From Ichthyosporea sp. XGB-2017a (lineage: Eukaryota > Opisthokonta > Ichthyosporea): a stretch of 37,388 bases of DNA. This document shows, in pieces, positions 37,101 through 37,388 of the stretch; the stretch's first letter is position 1; the number at the start of each line of letters is the position of its first letter. The stretch covers positions 1-37,388 of the forward strand of contig PDIM01010376.1 of the NCBI GenBank assembly GCA_002811675.1. The letters are read 5' to 3'. The position numbers and the translations under genes were made by a program. Below the pieces are notes generated by a model. It saw nothing but the letters and a program-made list of their open reading frames with translations. It did not search any database and had not been told where the DNA came from.

Positions 37101-37308
37101 CGAATCGATTCACCAGCCCTCCTTGGTCCCTGGCAAGGCCGAGATACTCTTTGGCATATGCCAAAGCCTTCGAGTACGCCCCCACAGAGGCATAGAGCTT
37201 TGCAAAACCAAACCACTTGTTTTTCTTTACATCCACTGATGACGAATGACTCAGTGCAGAGTTCACCTGAGCATCAATCTGCTCCACTGTCACCAACCCT
37301 TCTGGCAT
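28165..37308 (-). CDS. Nup358/RanBP2-like nucleoporin with five Ran-binding domains
   Basis: One exon of 9.1 kb, 3047 aa from the first in-frame ATG (37308). Residues 1-900 are helical with TPR-like repeats at the start (Y-A-S-V-G-A-Y-S-K-A-L-A-Y-A-K-E-Y); the part with D-V-E-S-F-L-W-I-L-C and L-P-M-C-L-L-Q-K-S-V aligns by eye with the human RanBP2 N-terminal domain. FG/FSFG-rich sequence (about 980-1410) and an acidic run come next. Five Ran-binding domains lie near 1455-1588, 1768-1901, 2004-2139, 2390-2522 and 2657-2791, each with W-K-E-R-G-(V/L)-G, K-I-R-L-L-M-R-R and K-I-C-(A/C)-N-H. FSFG linkers separate them. The C-terminus has an E-I-V-G-E-L-x-P-T-x-E-Q motif (3000-3028), like the SUMO-E3 internal repeats of animal RanBP2. 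There is no cyclophilin domain and no W-x-C-x2-C zinc-finger array. It should act on the cytoplasmic face of the nuclear pore as a RanGTP and RanGAP docking platform. Confidence 0.9.
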   Translation of the reverse strand: MPEGLVTVEQIDAQVNSALSHSSSVDVKKNKWFGFAKLYASVGAYSKALAYAKEYLGLARDQGGLVNRFVGDLHFECGDLDDALVHYKRAVEISVSLRKDVGLNVVRILVQNYTASGKQDKKLLEEAKLWVKRLLHLSNVHSKESFEAREILFEAEENFPELERLLRRHLGFFPEDNKSRLRLLNLLIGNSNKRAVVKEADKWKIPYSFIESEFQGLAKDESCLRLTCAFLKSSLIKLGFSLKRGKDDSRFAEPPMVADLWGSSLVFEVCFVYLQGIQKWANVLFRQASANSGSGSSSWTKNILELFSAMGDCLVFIADSKSSIHNQLFADVWGWLLKEYESTLLQLVGFLLLKEYCSQKASPDYLEMCFCLLGHSSVYKKVERSSTIVRCTGVDSGFYSKSRSLFEEMMNMRQSETLHMILAMSAGKENGWHDLCASKIEFVIKHVANKYFNGKNPFGSISELEVSALNCRLKEISWEYIGELDESAIVKNRDNLERLLWLCKMYSNSERDPPISHWVNSLFKEYLPEHSKNLSVCRKEDLSIDDVESFLWILCRTQALEFMEEYKKIESFLPMCLLQKSVLSYQEKMWKFVFRAGGVKRGNILPGGGRKSSSLRNSPKLMQGSPNAQKVSENDTLQGFQLVQCMKEIRGLDFSCCDPSLFCFIAEKFNAVKEDCGTLGDSEYLRARHKRFLHYMIQSGEQAECSLSQEAIVKPNQDTNQFVLFPNVKCLYDESHISSLRQKDRACHIKESCFFDAGKAAAFLQNFTLSLECFSKVNSFASFWNQGNICTSLANDAVHLKHDDPLAIAYITKGIDAFEHALEEPEKNEEEAIKESLNELNKLKHSIEEHSVVNRSILAKKDFISRHNSPLDTSNLSGVSFPSPSKGNGKPVSSDSPIAKSARKRQNKQLKMLRALRLGKDVAELSSSESEGEDENEVPERKSSHKTAISSAIPAKPNASNTDCFSLASGGSVELITKNDIAKPKFGFQASTPVKAPPSPKPSNGPAALESLGASSASTKQEGGIFGFTVNKLDGEKESPAPAIKSAFATSSNASPQSPFGSFKTSPDAKQNGGSIFGANNATTLQPVVSAFPSFANAPSNPTGAFTGVNADVSQKSSTFSFPGSAEAKAVDKPGVSFPASTRDSGPNNPAFSFEKGISKIASEAPPSFGNITAGPDHGESSKSSFSFGTTNKVGNEQGESTKPSFSFGTGLPKPETDSTSTVLNGGTGFGLPKGPSKFPFGTGTEKPLGNFMTTSTSESKSVGESDSKPGFSFGVTQSQAASAPSSSSFGAVPGGAFGTSGDSSVSVSQNLPSFGVASSLSNNSTGASGFQFGTGSSLAFPNSNTVPSSEFGSAPVGETFKFSDGMTNGNFNNSPMGLAPKSLTFHNVHEGAAEDYDTENEEYDDSEVDSEDYEEEEEEEEEEEVEEVEEAENEEPTELSNDDEDVVEEECGAHFNPVIELPEVEVITMEENEDEIIDMRSKLFRMDKDTNQWKERGVGQVKILKHKETGKIRLLMRRDKTLKICANHYLRPGMCLQPMVSTEKAWIWNVFGDFADEEPTDETFAIRFGSLENAHLFKSAFDKCVKEVEEEEGDGNSLDDGSSVAGSDDNEKSLVSSPEPEKTEKETESNKFTFSFPSSGIDSKPASDTKETLVANSGGGFSFSFPTSAATFTIGAGDSTAVSDSEDAQVPSNFQPITVPENSTVLDFPETTSKAFEFSMPLSSLNSNETPANEKQGSRRESVEGKAEDEKSECDSENEADEEEPDVHFEPIVELPEVEVQTMEEDEEVLLKLRAKLYRFDKETNQWKERGVGEVKLLQHKETNKIRLLMRRDKTLKICANHVITKDMELCMFSGSEKAWLWTVAADLVDGEVLAETLAIRFGTIDEAQKFKAEFGKCAEAASTGTESRPSDMDAGSKDITNNSEASEEDKKNSLSGGSGFSFGKGTESSSFSFPSYSGDKEGQFEGKKFSFNATAPQPSHSTHSDASSCDEEDDDDDAAHDPQFQPIIELSEVEVQTMEEDEDVLFEMRAKLYRFDKDTSQWKERGVGNVKFLKHKETGKIRLLMRREKTLKICANHYFYSDMKLTSHQGSEKNWCWFTNADFTDGEVSPEQFVIRLGSAENADKFKVEFENCVRSVKANDGENDSHALNGSEDKSVLSETPVAQSDVVTADTPNEFNFKLSPSKFVFDKPAPAVKMESASGKPAFGVGSGSSLGSPLKTEGGISSSGFRPSDSVIDSFKKANEDKAKEDGIKGNGSVGKEIKGFHFPGATPKALEGEKFNESKSSEVAKGFSFGTSNSSTNGTDNPTKAPDVPSGFVFGSNSGSSFASFASVAPSGFNALSSNDNSPFGGSKTATIFGAQKEQGGNSDDGDDDGSEESADEEEDVAVDFKPIVDLPLVDVKTMEENEDVLFKMRAKLFRFDKDTSQWKERGLGEVKFLKHKETEKIRLLMRREKTLKICANHYIDHTMTLSRNVGSEKSWVWNVVADVSDGEPKPEQLAIRFANIENAEAFKKAFEESVIAMDELRKGDVCTKERVGDGDQISGDTTRSLETATTNAPVSAVESSKSAVETSLDTPEEKKGTGGFSTGLFSAAQGNGLSFASLASNVESKGFGGNSNFSFGSGETPKLVFGSATKSNAEEDGSDGEGGVEDECKAEFKPIISLPEVEVKTMEEDENVLYEMRCKLFRFDKETSQWKERGVGNMKFLQHRDTKKIRLLMRRDQTHKICCNHYLSPDLVLDKNMGSEKSWVWNVPADFSENEPRPELLAIRFKNAEIAEEFKAKFEEYQAIVEQLPKTSALMESKVVLPPTNSKPKQELLVPLFSAAQCTLCTSKNEVISDLSKIEVLTTAVPSDKYILRAQGSSGEIVLEHSLGQENCALRRTSGEPFGVCWKCPGELAKETVNKKLANEMVVVLMKDEMGASGLFAAVKKCTSQFEEEDKESTVDLRVSSPLKMTDICAGAKKEFEAASKNMICSTAGTGAVSRVKNAVDLSLKEDGLEIVGELQPTEEQIQRAAKWQLPKGFYLYETLHGDKEDCECCSDGKM

Positions 37309-37388
37309 GATTTCTTTCACCTCGTCTCCCCTCCCCCTTTTTATTTTTCTCTTTTCTTCTTCTTTCTTTTCCTTTCAAGATTCACAAA
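37309..37388 (-). other. Leader of the Nup358-like gene
   Basis: The last 80 bp are purine-rich on the minus strand (A/G runs) and presumably are 5'UTR. The promoter lies outside the window. An upstream exon beyond the window edge cannot be excluded, but the ATG at 37308 gives a plausible N-terminus. Confidence 0.45.

Overview
The window is nuclear DNA from an intron-poor, compact eukaryote. The signs are GT..AG introns in five genes (86 to 260 nt), AATAAA signals after stops, T-rich intergenic DNA, mitochondrial presequences and long acidic, Ser-rich or Gln-rich stretches. Gene content points to an opisthokont, and I favour a unicellular relative of animals (holozoan). A Nup358/RanBP2-type nucleoporin, a Mondo/Mlx-type bHLH-zipper factor and a shieldin-2-like OB-fold protein are families described mainly in animals. 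They sit beside an Ssh4/Ear1-like SPRY protein with PPxY motifs, a Ysc84-like SYLF-SH3 protein and a TehA/Ssu1-type carrier, which look fungal or generally opisthokont. An early-diverging fungus is not excluded. All family calls rest on reading and memory, not on a database search.

Layout. 112-2769 (+): fusion of a TDT (SLAC1/TehA/Ssu1) transporter with an MFS half. About 2987-3909 (-): unrecognised, probably spliced, membrane-associated protein. 4479-5503 (+, one intron): mitochondrial FabG-like SDR. 6783-8228 (+): SPRY protein with two PPxY motifs. 8256-8942 (-): cytochrome b561. 9457-10416 (-): pseudokinase. 10429-12783: 2.3 kb non-coding stretch with CGCG palindromic repeats and a possible broken BolA-like gene. 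12784-14664 (+, one intron): Mondo/Mlx-like factor. 14981-15571 (-, one intron): FMC1-like complex V assembly factor. 16026-17213 (+): mitochondrial RRM-like protein. 17401-18840 (-): SYLF-SH3 protein. 19480-20431: assembly gap inside poly-T. 20613-23521 (+, one intron): shieldin-2-like protein. 23675-24763 (-): OAC1/SLC25A34/35-type carrier. 25864-27090 (+): orphan secreted glycoprotein. 27134-27825 (-, one intron): ACOT13-like thioesterase. 28165-37308 (-): Nup358-like nucleoporin in one 9.1 kb exon.

The genes are independent units, mostly arranged as tail-to-tail and head-to-head pairs with very short 3' spacers (27 bp at 8229-8255, 43 bp at 27091-27133). There is no operon logic. Four products (SDR, FMC1-like, carrier, thioesterase) and perhaps the RRM-like protein are mitochondrial. 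The most informative loci are the Nup358-like gene, which has five Ran-binding domains and a terminal motif like the SUMO-E3 internal repeats, the shieldin-2-like gene, the Mondo-like gene and the TDT-MFS fusion.
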